Below, in pieces: positions 1 to 15,308 of a stretch of DNA of 64,000 bases (position 1 is the stretch's first letter; each line of letters starts with the position of its first letter). The notes beneath the pieces were generated by a model. It did no database searches, was not told where the DNA came from, and was given only the letters and a program-made list of their open reading frames with translations. Where the stretch lies: the NCBI GenBank assembly GCA_008921705.1, contig VFFE01007186.1, positions 672,441 to 736,440 of the forward strand, in the 5' to 3' direction. This DNA comes from Burhinus oedicnemus (Eukaryota > Chordata > Aves > Charadriiformes > Burhinidae). The translations under genes were made by a program, and so were the position numbers.

Positions 1-973
1 GTGCTGGTAGTGAATCTGTGCAGGGGTGCTAGCCTGGGTTTGAGAAACAAGGCAGCGACTTTATTGCAGTGATTCGCCAAGGCTGAGCTGACTATGAGTC
101 ACAGGAACTCCTATCCCAGTGGTAGCTCTTGTGAGCCAGCTAGAGTTTTCTAACCGAGAACTGGTTTTGCATGGATGTATACCCTTACCTATGGAAGTAC
201 TGGTGTGCACAGACAGTTGTATGTGGGTCAAAAGCAAAATTCAGCAGCCTAGCTCTCATAAAAGTTCTGGGTTTAGTGGTTAAATCAACAGTGGTGATGC
301 TGAAGCATCTCACTGGTGATTCCAGTGGAGGGAAGTTGTGGTGTTGCAAGGAGTGCTTCGGATACGTGGCAAATTTGCAGGCGAAGTAAGACCTATGCCA
401 CATCTCTCTAGCTCAGTATCTGATCTAAAGAAGTTTGAAAGACACTGATCTACCTTTTAATTTTTATTCTTAAGACAGGAGTTTTGTGACAGTGCTAGCT
501 GAATGGAGTCTTCGGTGTATATGGAAATTATAGGCATAACCTGAACACAAATAAATCTTTAAACAAGAATAAGTCTGCAAATGAGGGTAAAGGAATACAA
601 ATCAGAAAACAAAAGTATGGACAAAATACCTGGAAAACTTCCTGCTTTTGAAACACCAAATATATGATATAAGATCTTTTTTTAGAAATCTTCCTAACTT
701 GGAACTATACAAAAACTACTTCTGCATTGCAAATGAAGGAGTAGGCTAGGTTGGATGATAGTTTCTGACTCAGATAAATTTATCACTTTATCTATTTGCT
801 GTAGTGAATATAAATGTGTGTTGTCTCATTTGTCTTGCCTCTAGTAAGAGCTCAGTCAATCTGTGTTCTCAGTCCAAACATGAATAGGATACTGGGATTC
901 CTGTTACTGCCAAGTGAGCTCAGATTTCTCTGGCTCATCTGAATTGGTATCAATTTGAGGAGTGTTAGCATTT

Positions 974-992
974 AAAAAAAAAAAAAAAAAAA
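974..992 (+). repeat. poly-A run (A19)
   Basis: There are nineteen consecutive A residues followed by a GAAAGAAAATAAA-like A-rich stretch. This could be the remnant tail of a retroposon, but no recognisable retroposon body or target duplication is seen upstream, so it is called only as a homopolymer. Confidence 0.85.
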
Positions 993-3900
993 GAAAGAAA
1001 ATAAATTAACTGCCCTTTTGTGACCTAGGCACTGTTTGGTTTACATTTCTGCATGAATTTATGCAATTATGGCAGGGCAGTCATCTTCCATCATATTCGC
1101 TTAGTAAATGAGACTTGTATCTGATCCTGAATCACAGTTGCTCTGATTACACATTGTGTGGTGTTTCTAACACATGACTGAATGCTTGCTTTGTTCATCT
1201 TTTCCCTGTTAGCAGCCTGTTTTCTTGTTAACCCTTTCTCAATAAGATATGTGTCAAGTCCTATCCTGGAGGAAAGGATGAAGTCAACCAGATAGTTATT
1301 GCAGTTACAGTTCAGTCACATTTAGGCGTTCGGCACCTTGTTGACTCAGTTGCAGTAGTACAGATTTTCCCACACTGTTTACTTGACACTTGCGAGTCCA
1401 GCCTGTACCAACTTCTATTGTATTAAGCAAACACTCCTCCTGCACTGAAATTCCACTCATTGTTAGCACTAAAGCAACAGGATTTTCTCCAGTTCGCAGA
1501 CAGCAGAACCTATTGTTATAAGAAAACTCTCTCAAGATGGAATCTGAAAAGAATCATATGACCCAGAAAAGGATTAGCCTTCAGGAAGTCTTTGGGCTTT
1601 ACCATTTTGTGAAGGTATCCCCAGAGGGAGCAGAAAATAATAAAGTAAAACATATTTCTGGACTGAAGCCTGTTTCAAAATAGATTATAGGCACTTTCAA
1701 TTGTGTGAAAAAAGAACATGTAATGGTTACTAAATGAGACTATGACTTAGGCAAGGGAGATTGTGGTGATTTAACACAAGTGAGGTCAATACACTTTAAT
1801 AAAAGAACGTTTTACTAAAGGGAGGAAACAGAATCATCCTTGTGAAAGTAACTGCAGTTTTTAAAATACAAGGCAATTACACTGCATACGTTGTACACAC
1901 AACCACTACTGCTTAAATAGTCATCGACGATTCCTTCTTAGAAGAGATTTCGGTTGTTTTAAGTTGATTTCCATTTTCCTCAGCACATAGAATGGAGGTG
2001 TTGTCATTCGATTTTTTGGAGTTATGCCTGTGAACTTAAAGTCTGTTCGAAGTATTCAGACGTAGCAGGCTGCTAATAAGGCAAAGCTGAGATTTATTTA
2101 TACCATAAGGAGATATGACTTCTTTTTGCTCACTGATAGAGATCAATACTGTAAGTTAAACTGCTTTATTGAGTAATATATTTTAAATATAAATTATAAG
2201 TATAAAGCTCTATCAGCAATTGTGGAGAAAAAAAGAAACAGCTACCTTTATATAAAAGAAAATACATACTTTATGTTGCATAGAGAGAAAAATTGATGTA
2301 TATCTACAACACACAACATCTCTGTACCACCAATATAATTAACTTTCCATCAACATCAGCACCTTCTGGAAAGGGCTACTGGTACAAAAGAGTAGACTTT
2401 CATAAAAAGCGAGAAAGTAAAAACTGTGGCACCCAGTCATTTCCCTGAGCCAGAGGTATGGGGTGGAGCACACTCCTCAAAAAGAAGCCTGGAGACTGGT
2501 CTCCAGCCTCCCCCACTGTCACCCCAGCAGGCAGCACTACCCACCACGCCGATGTGCGCCGGGAAGAGGCAAGGCAGCACCAGGTGTATGTAGTAAAAAA
2601 CCTCATCATCTAGAGCTCCAGCATGACTTTTCTTCCTCACTCAGCATCCACCGACAGCTCTTCATGGCTTTGTGCCAGGCTCCCGCGCCGGCCAGCCCTC
2701 CCTGAGCAGGTGGCACAGTGACAGGGCCTTGGCCGCTCTTCTGCTGAGCCCTGGAAGGAAGGGACCACGCAGGGCTTCTCAGCACCAGCAAATTGGATGT
2801 TATTGTCCCAGTGAGGCTGTCAAAAGGGCTCAAAGAAATGAAGCCAAGCTAAATAGGAGCATGGGGAGCTAAGGAGTGCAGCCCTCTTCCCACTGCTGGT
2901 ACACTCTTCCACCCACGTGGCTTTTCCTAAGGCAGGTACCATGCCAAAAGCCACTCCTCGAGGAGCTCTGCAAGCTGAGCAATAGGCAAGCAGCAGAAGT
3001 ATTGTTATGGCTCTCCTTCGTGGTTCCGCTAAGTTAACACAAGCAAAGATCAGATGGCGCTCTCTTCCACTCTCTCACTCCCCTAGGTTTAATGCCAACC
3101 TCCACCGCTGTGCATAGGCAGCAAGATCTTAACAGTGGGAAGATATTGTTCAATTTTTTTTTTTTTGTCCTCTAACAATCTACCTACAGAGTCTATTAAC
3201 ACAGGCCACACAGAAGGTTGCCACACTTGTATGTGCGCTGCCACTTACCCTGTGGCCAATGGCCTGGCACGCCCCTAGCTTCTGGTCACCCTCACAGGCA
3301 GAAAAGGTGTGTGGTGTGGAGCCTCCAGGCCCCATCTGGCCCAGATGTGCAGGCTCTTTTTCTTTCCACTGGCCAGGGAGGAGGACACACTTTGTGCATA
3401 CCAGTTGGAACAGCTTTGGTTGGTACTTAAGCTTCTAGATATAAACTATACTTTTGTTTTTATTCTTTGAATTCCTGCTCAAAGCCTAAAGCCTCTCTTA
3501 GGGCAACTGTGTTCATTTTTAACCTTATAAATAATTTTATATTACTCACCAAAAGATAGGAATCCAATTTTCTTATACCACTATTTTGAAGGTATTCAAA
3601 ATGATTCACATTATAAATCTTGTTGAAGGATACATGCCTGGGGTGTGGCGAGGATACACATGAGCCAGCAGGGTGAAAGGAAATGTAGCTAAAATAAGCA
3701 GATGGGTGGACAGATGGGCATGAGAGGAAGAAATAATATTAATCTGCAAAATAGATAATAAAAGTCCCAGGAATAAAAAATTGAAAATGAAAAAGTGATG
3801 GTCAAAATATAAAGAATGAGATAATTTACTGAGTAGGCTAGCAGGGATTCAAGGTTTCTGCTGCATTCAGAAAAAAGAAAAAAAAAGGCATCTGGCATCT

Positions 3901-6900
3901 TGATTCTCATTTTAACTGTTACTTAAATGTGTTAATGTAAAAAGAACATATTTCCAGGCTACAATACTGAGTTGTGAATGGATACACTTGTGCTAATTAA
4001 GGATAAGCCAAATCTTTCTGAATTAATGGAATGCTTTGACTTCTCTAGGCTTTAGGTTGGGCTCTTGAAAAGATAGAGACATTGAACTCAGTGTGGGAGG
4101 AGGCTGTTCATATATTCAACAGCCATAAAAGTCACATGATTTATTAGAATGCCCTAATGTGAAAAATAGGTCCCCTGTCCGTAAGGTGGAGGGGCTATAT
4201 CCAACCAGGATTTGCAGGTCTCTGAGGTATGGACTTGCCTCTTTCTATGGAAGCTCACATGCCAGATTTGATGCCCCTAAAGAATCAGATAAGTTTAGCT
4301 AAAAAATTTGAGAGTAGCTATGATTCTCTTATAAGAATACATTAAATATAGTCTAAGAATATATAATCTAAGTAAGTTTTTATGGACAACGAGGTCTATT
4401 TTTTATCTCTTTCAATACAGTACTGGATAAAGAAAGAAATCTCCACAGAAACATTGGGATTTATGAAAAAAATTGTGGCTCTCTTATTTATTATATAGAG
4501 TTACTTTAAATGAAAAATACATTCATAACTCTTCTTAATCTAATTTTCACTTTTTCTGGTCAAAAGAACTCAAGGACTTTTGAAAATCAGTGTATAAAAC
4601 ATATTTCAAAATAGAATAGACTCACCTATGACAAACAGAAATAAATTTGGAAAGCTCTTGGGATCTCTGAAAGAATGTAATAGCTGCGTCCTTTTCTCCC
4701 TGATTCTATTGTTCGGGTTTTATGGTATGGTTATGCAAGACAACTAATGGTCTAAAATCACCAACACTAATGAATGGTATGGTTAAATTAAGTCACCCAA
4801 ACCCCTTACCCCACCCAAACACATCTAAGAAATTTGAACATTGCAGAATATTGCTAGACTCATGCCTGTACAATCTTCTGTTTAAATCAGAGAGGAAATG
4901 GATGTTACGGCCAAGGTAGTATTTAGCAAGCTTGCATATGTTATTAGTGCTTTGCTGAGCCATGGCTTAATGAGTACTCACCTTAGGATTGCTGGCACTT
5001 TACCCTCAAATTATCTCCTCTAATAATGGATATAAAGAGGAGCAGCTCTTTTGCTTGACACTACTAACCATGTTGCTGCATTTACTTTCATTTACCTAAT
5101 ATTTCGGTGAATAAGACTGACAAAAATTTGCCTTATTTTTCTCCCTTCAGGCAGGACAAAGTATATGAGTGAGTTAAATATACGTATTGTAAATACAATA
5201 AATGCACTAAACATACATGGTGAATACGGTGAATAAAATTCTGTACTTAGCTATGTAATTTTTTTTGAAGTTGTTTAGACCTGAAGGAGGGCTTTTGCCT
5301 GAAAGCTTGCCTAATTTTTCCAACTACGCCATTTTATTTAATAGAAGATACTACCTCTCTCCATAAGCCTTGCCCAGCCAGCATTCACGGCTACAGCAAC
5401 CTACTCCTTCCTGATGCAAATGTGTTTTCACAATCCAGCCTTAATTTGAACATAAATGTCCATTGAAAAATGTATCATACTAAGAACTATATTACTGCTT
5501 TCAGGAGACAAGAGTCTCCACTCATCTACCTGCCATGAGAAACTCCCAATGACATATCAGGTAGTAGTGATCCCATTTTAAACCTTCCCAAGTCTCATCT
5601 CCTAGAGTAAATCAAACACCTTCATCCAAATGCAATCCTGACAAGCTCAGTTACAACTAAAATTTACTTCTTAATTTTGGGTCACAAAATTCCTAATACT
5701 CCTAAATACTATCAGAAACAAAGTGGCCTGGTGAAAGAGATAGAAACAAAATGCCTAAGCTCTGCTGTACATCAGAGATGTACAGAAAGGCGCCTACATA
5801 GTGACTTTATGAGGAAGGTATGGGCTTATACTCAATCATATAGCACTAAGTTCATATGGTTGTGGTGCCTTTTGTATATTACCTTCGTCATTACAGTATT
5901 TATCCAGAGAAGTGGAAAACAACTTGGAAAGGGGCTGAGCGTACATCCCAGCACACTAACCAAATCATCAGCAATGAAGTACGCTGTATGACAGCTAACA
6001 CATATAACACTAATTTATCTTCACAGCCCTTGTGTGAGCAACTTGTAGAATTGCTGTTACACCTGGAAAAATGTATCAATTCTTCTGAAATACACTGGTT
6101 CTGTGCACGATTTCTAGATGAGTATCCTGCTGAACAAAAATAGTACTAGAATTAATAGAACAAAAAAAGCACTGAAGCTGAATTTTCTGTAGCGTCTCTC
6201 ATGTTTTGGATGTTCTACTGAATAGCATCCAAACCAGCCTATGGTTTTGCAAGACTGATCTCTGCTCTGTCTACAATGTAAGACCATGACCCTGCAAAAA
6301 AGGGGTCTGCATGCTTACTATTAGTGCCATAAATGTCAAAGGCTTTATTCATGGTGTGCATAGATATGCAAATGCACAGTCCTTTTCAGGCTTAGGGACT
6401 GAACTGGTAGCATGCATGGTTATCTCTGTGCTTGTTTTTGCATTTTACTTACATTTTTTAAAACTTTTTTTTTAATAATTCTGCATCAGATAATTTCCAT
6501 CTGTCTTGGCAGATATACAGATCTGTCAGGTTTTATCCAGAGGCTCGAGGGAGATTTGCATAGAGCTGGAAGGAGATTGGGCAGAGATAGACTGGCTTTT
6601 TTCATTCTCCCATTTTACATTCCCCACATTTTCTTCTTTTGCTTTTTCTGAATGGCTTCCTTTTCCTTTCCATTCTTTCAGTCCCTGCTTGTGAAACTTG
6701 ATTTCTTCACTTTCCCAATCACCCTTGTCCTTCTATGCAATCGTCAACACTCTCTACTGTCTCTGTAGCATATGGTCAGAGACAGATACATATGGTGATA
6801 AGAGTCACTCTCAAGGAAACAGTCATATAATAAAGGGGGTAAAGAAGAATTCATTGCTAAGCTTCCATCTAGGCCAAATCGCTTCAAAAATGAGAGGAAT

Positions 6901-9900
6901 GAACCAGTAGAAAAATGACATAATAATCTAATCTGTTGAGGTGTGCAATGAAAATAAGGCTGGCTTGGGGGAAGTAAGTAGAATGCAGGTAAGATGCATA
7001 ATAGCACTCCCTTTGAGCAGGCACGTGGATAGGTTTTGTTCCTTAGACAAAGAAAAAGGAAGAAAGGCCAAACTCAGTGTGAGAGAAATCCTGAATGTGG
7101 AGGATTGGTACCCCAGGCAAAAGATTTGACAACAAGAATATTTCTTGAGAAATATTTCCCTTTACAAGAGCTTTCCTCCTTTCACTTTTAGCAGTCTACA
7201 CTGGTGTAGAAATCTTTAGCCTGGTAACAGCAGTCTGTGCTAAACTGTCCCACAAGTTTGATTTCCTCAAGGCTAAATTCCCCTTACATCCTGGCTTAGC
7301 TCTGGACCATTCACAGGGAACCACAAGACCCAACACATCTGTACTCCAAACAAAACGCTCACTAAAATGATGAAGGGACAACACAATAGATGAGTATATG
7401 CATACACATTACAATTACGCTGTGGGTTTTTAAATTTTAGCTGTAGCTGCCATTAAAGTAATTTTCTTCTAAAAAATGGCTAAAATCAAAGCTCAGTGTT
7501 TTGCTTATGTTATCAGCCAACAACTTTTATTACTTCATAGTATTATTTACAATTTTACACCTTTACTAATGCATAGAATTTATTGATATATTATTTACGT
7601 ATTGATGGATATTTCCTCATTCCTTCCCCAGACCCACCTAGCTCCAGGTATATAGACTTTACATCAGTGAACGCCTCTGAAAATCCCGTATGTATGTGAC
7701 CCATTTCACTGCAATATGGGATAATGGTATGATGTTCTGATGTTCATATGATTTTACACTTTTGTACTGATTTACAGACAAGGAACATGTTGCTGTATAA
7801 TTTTCACAATCAAGTGTAATCTCCTCTGTGTGAATCATTTCTGCTACCCAAAACAGTAGGGCTTTTTCTCGTCTATTGTGAGACTTTTTTCAATGTAGAT
7901 GAGCTTTAAGTATTTCAAAATCGCAAGCCAGAGATTGTCACAGGCAGCAAGTCTTTTTGTAAAACTAAAATAATTCAAATTTGCTATCCTCTCAGTGACG
8001 CTGGCATTTCTCTTTTGTTACCAATTGGGTGAGAGATGTCAAATTCTTGTGCCTTTAATGTCTATCACTGGATTGAATAAGATGCCTTTCATGCTCATTT
8101 AGGATATGCTATTTATGTTTACTGTAAATCTACGAAGCAGTAACTACTGCAAAGATCAGAAGTGCATGCTACAGATTAATGTCCACTGCCTGGATATAAT
8201 GCATCCGGCAAGACAGACGTGTGCAAAGAACAACTCCCTGCTAATGTCTGTCCAACTACTAAATCATGAGATCTAACAGAAATCTGCTCTTCGGTCTTTT
8301 ATAGGTCATGAGAGTGATTTGTTTCTTGGGTGGAAACACCTGCTCTTCTTCCTGAAAGACAGTATTTTTCATCTGATTATGAGTGTAGTTAATGACGGTA
8401 TAAAGACAACAGTAGCTTTCTTTCTGGAGTCACTTTTCTGGGTGAAGGAGAAGGAAGAGGGTAGAAGGCAAGATGAATGACAGATAAGATCAAGTATATT
8501 GTTTCTGTTACATTTCACATGTAATTAATTAGGAAATTTACAAAGAGCTGAAGCAAGCTACACACAGAATAGAGTTGAGAAAAAAAGCAATCAGCTTGGG
8601 GACAAACTTCCACTTTATAGACAAATCCCAAACTGCTTAGAGGAGTATCAGCTGGAAACGGTGTAGTTTTAAATGCCATTAAAAGAAACATCTTCCTGTT
8701 ATAAAAGAACCTTCACTGGGAACTACTCCATTGATATGAAGCAATATGTTCCATATTTGAATGAGATTAACAAGAAAAATGATCAGTACTTCTATATGAC
8801 TTTTTACTATAGCAACTATTACAGTTGATTTTCACACTTTTCCAAAGGATCTTCAAAGGCATTCACAAGGTTTGCCTTTAAAATAAGATTTCATTCAATA
8901 TTTTGTTAAAGTTGTTCTTCTTCAGCAGATATTTCAGTGGGAACCAAGTACTCTCAGAATCTCAGAGGAAACTTCCAGAAACATTGATTCACTTGGGAGG
9001 ATGCACATACATTTCCTACACTTTTTCATACCTTTTCTCCAAGTCACATACATGTGACATCAATTTTTAGGCAACTGACTTAGTGATAAGAAACTTCATT
9101 TCCAAAAATGGTCTTTTTAGCCCTGTGGGACATTTCTGAATGTTGTTCCAGAGGTATGTTTCAGAACACTGGCATTCAGAAGGATATGGATATTTGGTGA
9201 TGTCAGTAATAAGCTTAGAAATAATTATATCTTTCAGACATCTGTTTTTGAAAGCTTGTTTACCACACATACCATGCTAACTGGAAGACTGATCCAGCAA
9301 AATGGGTGGATTCTGGCCCCTAATCTAACAAAATGCTTAATCATAACAACTTAATTTGACTTGCAAAGATCACCTCAGCTGCTGGTCCAGCAAAACAGGT
9401 CTCTGCAGAACCTTGAGATCTTGAAAAGCCCTGTTGTGGAAAAGCAATGTAACTAGTACATGATTCAGGTTAAGCACAAATCAAAGTGGATCAGGTCAAG
9501 AGTGCTGGACACATTGGAATATTAATTTAATAATTGAGTAGTAAAATTATCAGTGTTAATTTTACAGTTGCACATGATCATTTTTACAAATACAGAGATC
9601 AGTAACAGGAGCGAGACTGTAGAATACAGGCCTATCACAAAATAAATTCAATCAATACATATACTTCTTTAGGCAACAAAACCAGCTGTTGGATGAATTA
9701 TAACATGTATTTAATGCCACGTTTTTGGGTAAGAAAATAGGAGCAGCCAAACTGGATCATATCAATAGCTTAGTTAACATAGGTACTCTCCCTCCACTAA
9801 TGACCACTAGTAGATAGTATTGCATTTAGGATAATGCAATTCTTACCATGGCATTTCATTCCAATTTCTAGTTATCCAAGGGTTAGGAATTTTTTGAGAC

Positions 9901-12018
9901 AGAGTTTCTATAGAGTTGGGTCTGGCAGCCTTTGATGTTTGGGTGTTGGGTTTTTTTCATCTATTTATATTTATTAATTTTTTACATATTAACTTTTGAA
10001 AGGTGTATTGATATGGTCATCAACACAGTTCAGGAAAAACCTATTATCAAGCTGATTAGCACAACCCTTGGAAAAAAGTAAAGTATAGCAGTACTGTAAT
10101 TTCAGTATGGAGGTACAAGCTGCAGTGCAGAGACATTCCTTTGAGGCAGCTTCATAAATTTGCATGGTTATTTAATTCCTTTGTAGCTAACATGAAAGAC
10201 ACAGGAGATCCAGTTGCCAAACAAAAAATTTATTTCAAGGAAAGAGAGGATTTTCACACTTTGTTATGAGAACGTCACACCTGAAAGGATTACATGTGAC
10301 ATCCAAATCCAGCTACCCATCCTTTTTCTCAGCATCTCTATAACGCTTTCTTCCACCCTGCCATTTGCAGCCCAAGCCATGATCATGTCATATCTTGATG
10401 TCTGCAGCACCATGTTCTCCCTAAGGCAGGTATTTCTTGACTCAGTCCACGCAAACTGAAATCAGTTTATCAACTGAGCAGCACACTCATGTCCTTGGAA
10501 GCGTGACATGGTTTTCCTCTTCCCATTACATCAGACTAGTGTTGTTACAATGCACTATCAAAAGCTTGTACAATTTTACCTCTCCCTACTGATCTCCACC
10601 ACTCTGTCAGCGATAACAACCTCATCTTGTCACTATCCTGTTTTCTGGATGTGTCCAGTCTACCTTACTTCCAGAGCTCAGGCAGAAATATGCTTCACAG
10701 CTAGACTTCTCCATATTTAAACTCCTATGGAACACCCCAAGGTCTTCTGATGTCCCTGAACAGAACTGGTTGAGAGGACTGATCAAGACAGAATTCACAA
10801 CTCTGGTTGAAAATATGTATTTTTTTACCCTTTTACCCTGTATGTAAGTTGTGTGTTTGCACATCTATGTCATCTACTTATCGAGTTCCAGAGTTTTTCT
10901 AAGTGGTTTAGAAATAGTAGAAAGGACCTCATGACAATATATAGAACTTGCAATGGCAAGAACAGGAGACATTACAATCTTGCATTTTGGGCTTCAGAAG
11001 AATCTTCCTATGCTAGATCTCCAGAAATATTCTTTCTGAAGTTTATTAATATACTCAAACTGGAAACTACCAATAGTTAAAAAAATTCTGACGAAATATT
11101 TTTGGTTGAAAACAGAGTTTTGAAAAAATGGAAATTACAGCTTCATCACACTCCCAAACATTTTCTTTTCATTTGTAAAGACCAAAACTTGAAAGCCACA
11201 ATAAGATAGTTTCCAATTTTTCCTTTTTATTTAAAAATGAAAATGTGAAATTTTTTTAATGTAAAAGCAAAACAATGCTAAACAAAAGCCATTTTGAAAT
11301 TATCAGAAGAAATAAACCTCTCTTACAAGTGATGTTAGAAAGTTATGGAGAGGGTCAGAAAGACTGGAAATCCCATCCATCTATGCCAGGTGTATAACAG
11401 TGCCATCCAAAGGCTTCAGGAAACATTTGCAAGAATAGAGCTAATACCCGTCAGTTTCAAAACTTCTAATATATGCCTTTTAAAAGCTATGTCTCATCTC
11501 TCAGTACTGTGTCTGCTTGCCTTGGAGGTGAAAGGCCAAGGGATAATCTGCTGTACTGTGCCCTGGTTTGAGTTTCTGAAAACATCTTAAAGTCTTGACA
11601 GGATTATCTCTGTTTAGCCCTAACCCTACCCCATGGAGAACACTGCTTTGTAGACATCTCAGCAAAACTCATGTGATGAGGCCAATGAAGCTTCCTTGGA
11701 TCTCAGTTAGTTTTTGAAAAAGTGCTGGTTTTGCTAATATGTCATATTATATCATCATATAATAATAGCAATATTGGAACAAGTCCTTTGTTAAATAAAT
11801 CATCACTGACCAAACAGAGCTGTATTATCCAAATCAAAAATGTGACCCATGTTGTATTATTTCTATGTGTCTTCCCTAGTAAGCAGGTAGTTAGGTAGAT
11901 ACATAAGTATTGCCATTCCCTTCCTTACTTCAGCATCCACTTTTACAATTGCTTTCATTAGGGCTTCTGTCTAGTCCCTCCTGTCAGTTTTATCAGAGAC
12001 TATTTCTGACATAGCCGG

Positions 12019-12049
12019 TTTTAAAAGCAGCTTTAAAAAGCTTTTAAAA
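12019..12049. repeat. 10-bp perfect inverted repeat
   Basis: The arm TTTTAAAAGC (12019-12028) is the exact reverse complement of GCTTTTAAAA (12040-12049), with an 11-nt spacer that is also AT-rich. The arms are low complexity, so this may be chance in AT-rich DNA. Confidence 0.6.
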
Positions 12050-14404
12050 AATGGTGACAGATACTTTTACATTGAGAAAACTTTACAGCAGGCATGCTTT
12101 CACTGAAAAACACAATCTAGTAGTAGGTCTGTCACTAGAAGTATGTCTTATACATGTATGTGTTTTCAATCTGCTCACAACAGTGACAACAATAAGAGAC
12201 AATGGATTTAGCACTGGCATCTTTGTCCTTGCAAAAAGGACACTTCTGCTAACTATCTCCTCTGTGTTTCAGGTTAGCAAATTCTATTGACAAGGTTTTC
12301 TATTTGGATGGGCTGTTTGCATGAAAAGGGGAAACAACTGTCAAAGAAGAAGTCTTAACAGGTACACAAAACTAAAAAAAAGCTTATCATGGATTAAACT
12401 TTGTATCACTTTGTCTGATGGAAGAAGGAGATAATAGGAGACATGGGGATATATGCAATGAAGAGAAACAATACAAAGTTTCTTAGGGGTTAATCCTGGT
12501 CTGCAGCTGAATACAACAGAGTTAATCTGACCAGAAGAGGCTTTAGGCTAAATTCTAGGGTAAAACTTGTCACTTTATGATCCAGTTGTACTAAATAAAA
12601 GGCTCTGTTTACAAAGAAGATTTTGGATCTGGGATCCATTGGGGCAGAAGTTACCTCCATGATTTCTTCCTTGTTCAACACACCAGGAGACTTGTAGTCT
12701 GATAAATGATTTTTCAAAGATCTTCTTTGTTACCTTCTTTCTTCTTTCTGAAAAAGAACAAGTGTTACAAAAAACATACTTAAGAAAGCACACAACTTTG
12801 ACCTAAGGCCAAGAAGTCTTTGATGATAAAGACTTTGCAGTTTGTTTGTCAAACTTTGCACTAAACACCAGTAATTGTCTTGTTTATTTCTCCAACTGAA
12901 GACAAAGTTAAATGATAAATTTTCATAACTTGATAATTATGCATGTAACAGATTCAGGTAGTATTGATTCTCCAAAATGAAAATGTGATGAGCAAATACA
13001 TTAGATTACACCATGAACTAGCTACTGAGGAGAGAAATTCTAAAAGAAAAGTTAAAGGCTAAAAGAATATATAATTAAAGTTTCCCCACAATCTTGTCAT
13101 TAGAGACTCTTCTACAGTACTTTAAACTCAGTTATATATGAAGAATCATCAGAATTAACATATGTCTTCACTGATTAAGAATAAGAACAAACTAAGAAAT
13201 ATAGTCACATGGTATTTTTTATCACGCTAATAATTAAAATTTTAATATGTTGTAACTTTTTAATATAATGTTACACAGATGGAAATATGAAACTACAGCT
13301 GTGACATTTTAATTGAGAAAAAGTCTTAAAGAGATATTAGTCTAAAAGTTAATAGACTTTTGCATGTAGCATTTTTTTGTGCTTTTGCAATCAAACATTA
13401 ATTAGAATGTTATTTTCCAAAAATACTTTTTATCCTGTACATAACTGACAAAAATACAGAACTGAGATTTCACTGACTCATAAAACATGAGTTTTGGAGA
13501 CTGAAATCTCTGATTTCATAAGAAAGCTTGAAAAGTGTAAAGGACTTCAAAAGAGCAAATGGTTGATTTTTCTTGAACTAAGTATACATATTTGAGTAAC
13601 ACATTCTTCCCAATTTGGGCAGTAGCTGTCACATATATAAACACTTCTATCTTTTGGCATCTCGTTTGAATACACAAGTGTCAAAGTATATTTGGTAATT
13701 ACAAGGCATGATTTTGTCTTCTACAACACAAAACCAACTTTTTTAAGCAACTGAAATTCTGAGGAAAGTGTTCTATAGTATTTAGGACAAGACCAGCATT
13801 CAAGTATGTGTTGAAAACTAAAGAAAGAAACATCAGGCTTGGTCTTACTTCCACTTCAGTCATTGGGGTCTTTTCTCTTGTCTGAAATCAGAAACCATTT
13901 TTTCTTAATGTGATGTAGTGTACAACACTCTTCACGGAATGCAGCACGTCACACTCACTGGCAGGAGTGTCCCTAATATAGCAAGAGGAAGGGAAAGAGC
14001 CCTCCTTGTGACAATCCTATACCAATGTTACAGGCAGTCTTCATCTCCTCAACTCATGATTCCTCTTCTCTGAGACAAGGACAGATAATAAAAGGTGAAG
14101 GCTATAGCCTGACTACGACTCTGCTGTTTCTCAAAGTTAATGAAATTCCCTTTCACTAGAACAGCTGAATAAATTGTCTGAACTGTGCTTTCAACTCATC
14201 AGTAAACAAGACAACAGGCATGGACATTAACATTGATATAATCTCTAAACACAAAGGTAGTAAACTGAGCTATATCAAGCACTTTAAATAACCCACCAGA
14301 GCAAGAAGATATGATCTGAGGCAGACAGCAAAGAAACAAATGGCTGGCATGTCTTGGGTATCTAGCTGCAGCAGTAAGTTCATAGTTCAAGAGCTTAGTG
14401 GAAT

Positions 14405-14425
14405 GGGAGTGGGGAGGGTTGGGGG
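14405..14425 (+). other. G-quadruplex motif
   Basis: Four G-runs (GGG, GGGG, GGG, GGGGG) are separated by loops AGT, A and TT, so the plus strand meets the canonical G3+N1-7 pattern with very short loops. It lies alone in AT-rich DNA. Folding in vivo and any role are unknown. Confidence 0.6.
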
Positions 14426-15303
14426 TAGAAACCTATTTCTGGATTGCTGGGAAGATCCGTTGCTAAACCTATAAAAAAAAGAATTTTGTCCTTGTTTTTT
14501 AACTAATTTATCTACCCAACTTTCCACGAAAAGGCAAGGTGGTGTTGTATCTGCAGTTGCAGCAGATCTTTAATCTGTCATGTGACTGAAGCAAATGTAT
14601 GTACAAAATTGTTTTGTGAATCAATAGGTGGTCAGAACAATTGCTTCAGTGGGTTATGTCCTCCATTTAGCTCTGTGCTCAGATAGCTAATTCTGACCCT
14701 CTACTTATCCCGATTTACTTGATAGGCAACTATGTGACCAACTCAGCCAGATAAGTGTGGTCTGATAATTCCACTAAGTAGTTAAAAGAGGTTAAACTTT
14801 GTTCTACCATTAGACCAATATCTAAATAATTTTGGAAATCCTTATCCGTTCCTCAGCTGTAAGACAAAGAGAACATCAACAAAAATCTGCAGAGGATGTA
14901 AAAAACATTGAGGCATTCAGAGGCCACGGTATTAAAGACTGCAGCATTATTATAGATTTACTGCTATTACATAGCCATAATATTTTACCACTTCTGATTA
15001 CTTCTGATTCCTGTGTTATTGGCCTAGATACAGTAGTGGAATGAACTGAAAGACAACTAATTAAAAAAAAAATCTAATGCAAACCACATGAAATACTGTT
15101 ATTTTGTTTACATGCAAGTGATGTTAAAAGATTTTTCTCTAACAACCATGGGTAAAATACAGTTTTTAGTACAATCTGTTTTCTCATTTTCTTTTTTTTA
15201 CCCTTCTCACCTCCAAACCTCCTTCATGCCATTGTTATCTGTTCAGTAACCCTTGCAACCACTATTCCTAAGGGAACCTGCACTCTGTGTAAGGGAAGAA
15301 TGG

Positions 15304-15308
15304 CCACG
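15304..15308. repeat. left 5-bp target site duplication of the minus LTR
   Basis: CCACG lies directly outside the TG end at 15309 and matches CCATG at 15852-15856 except for one C-to-T change at a CpG, the commonest decay in vertebrate DNA. A 5-bp duplication fits ERVL- or ERV1-type integration better than the 6-bp usual for ERVK. Confidence 0.6.

Larger units (their letters stand above)
1..15303. other. gene-free AT-rich unique sequence
   Basis: No gene is recognised in this segment. It is AT-rich and CpG-poor, with no young transposon visible. All open frames are short (104 codons or fewer) and none looks like a known protein family. Composition is uneven: about 2400-3400 is clearly more GC-rich than the flanks, and about 13050-13450 is very AT-rich. 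Local items inside it are listed separately: an A19 run at 974, a 10-bp inverted repeat at 12019 and a G-quadruplex motif at 14405. It could be intergenic or intronic; the sequence alone does not decide. Confidence 0.6.
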
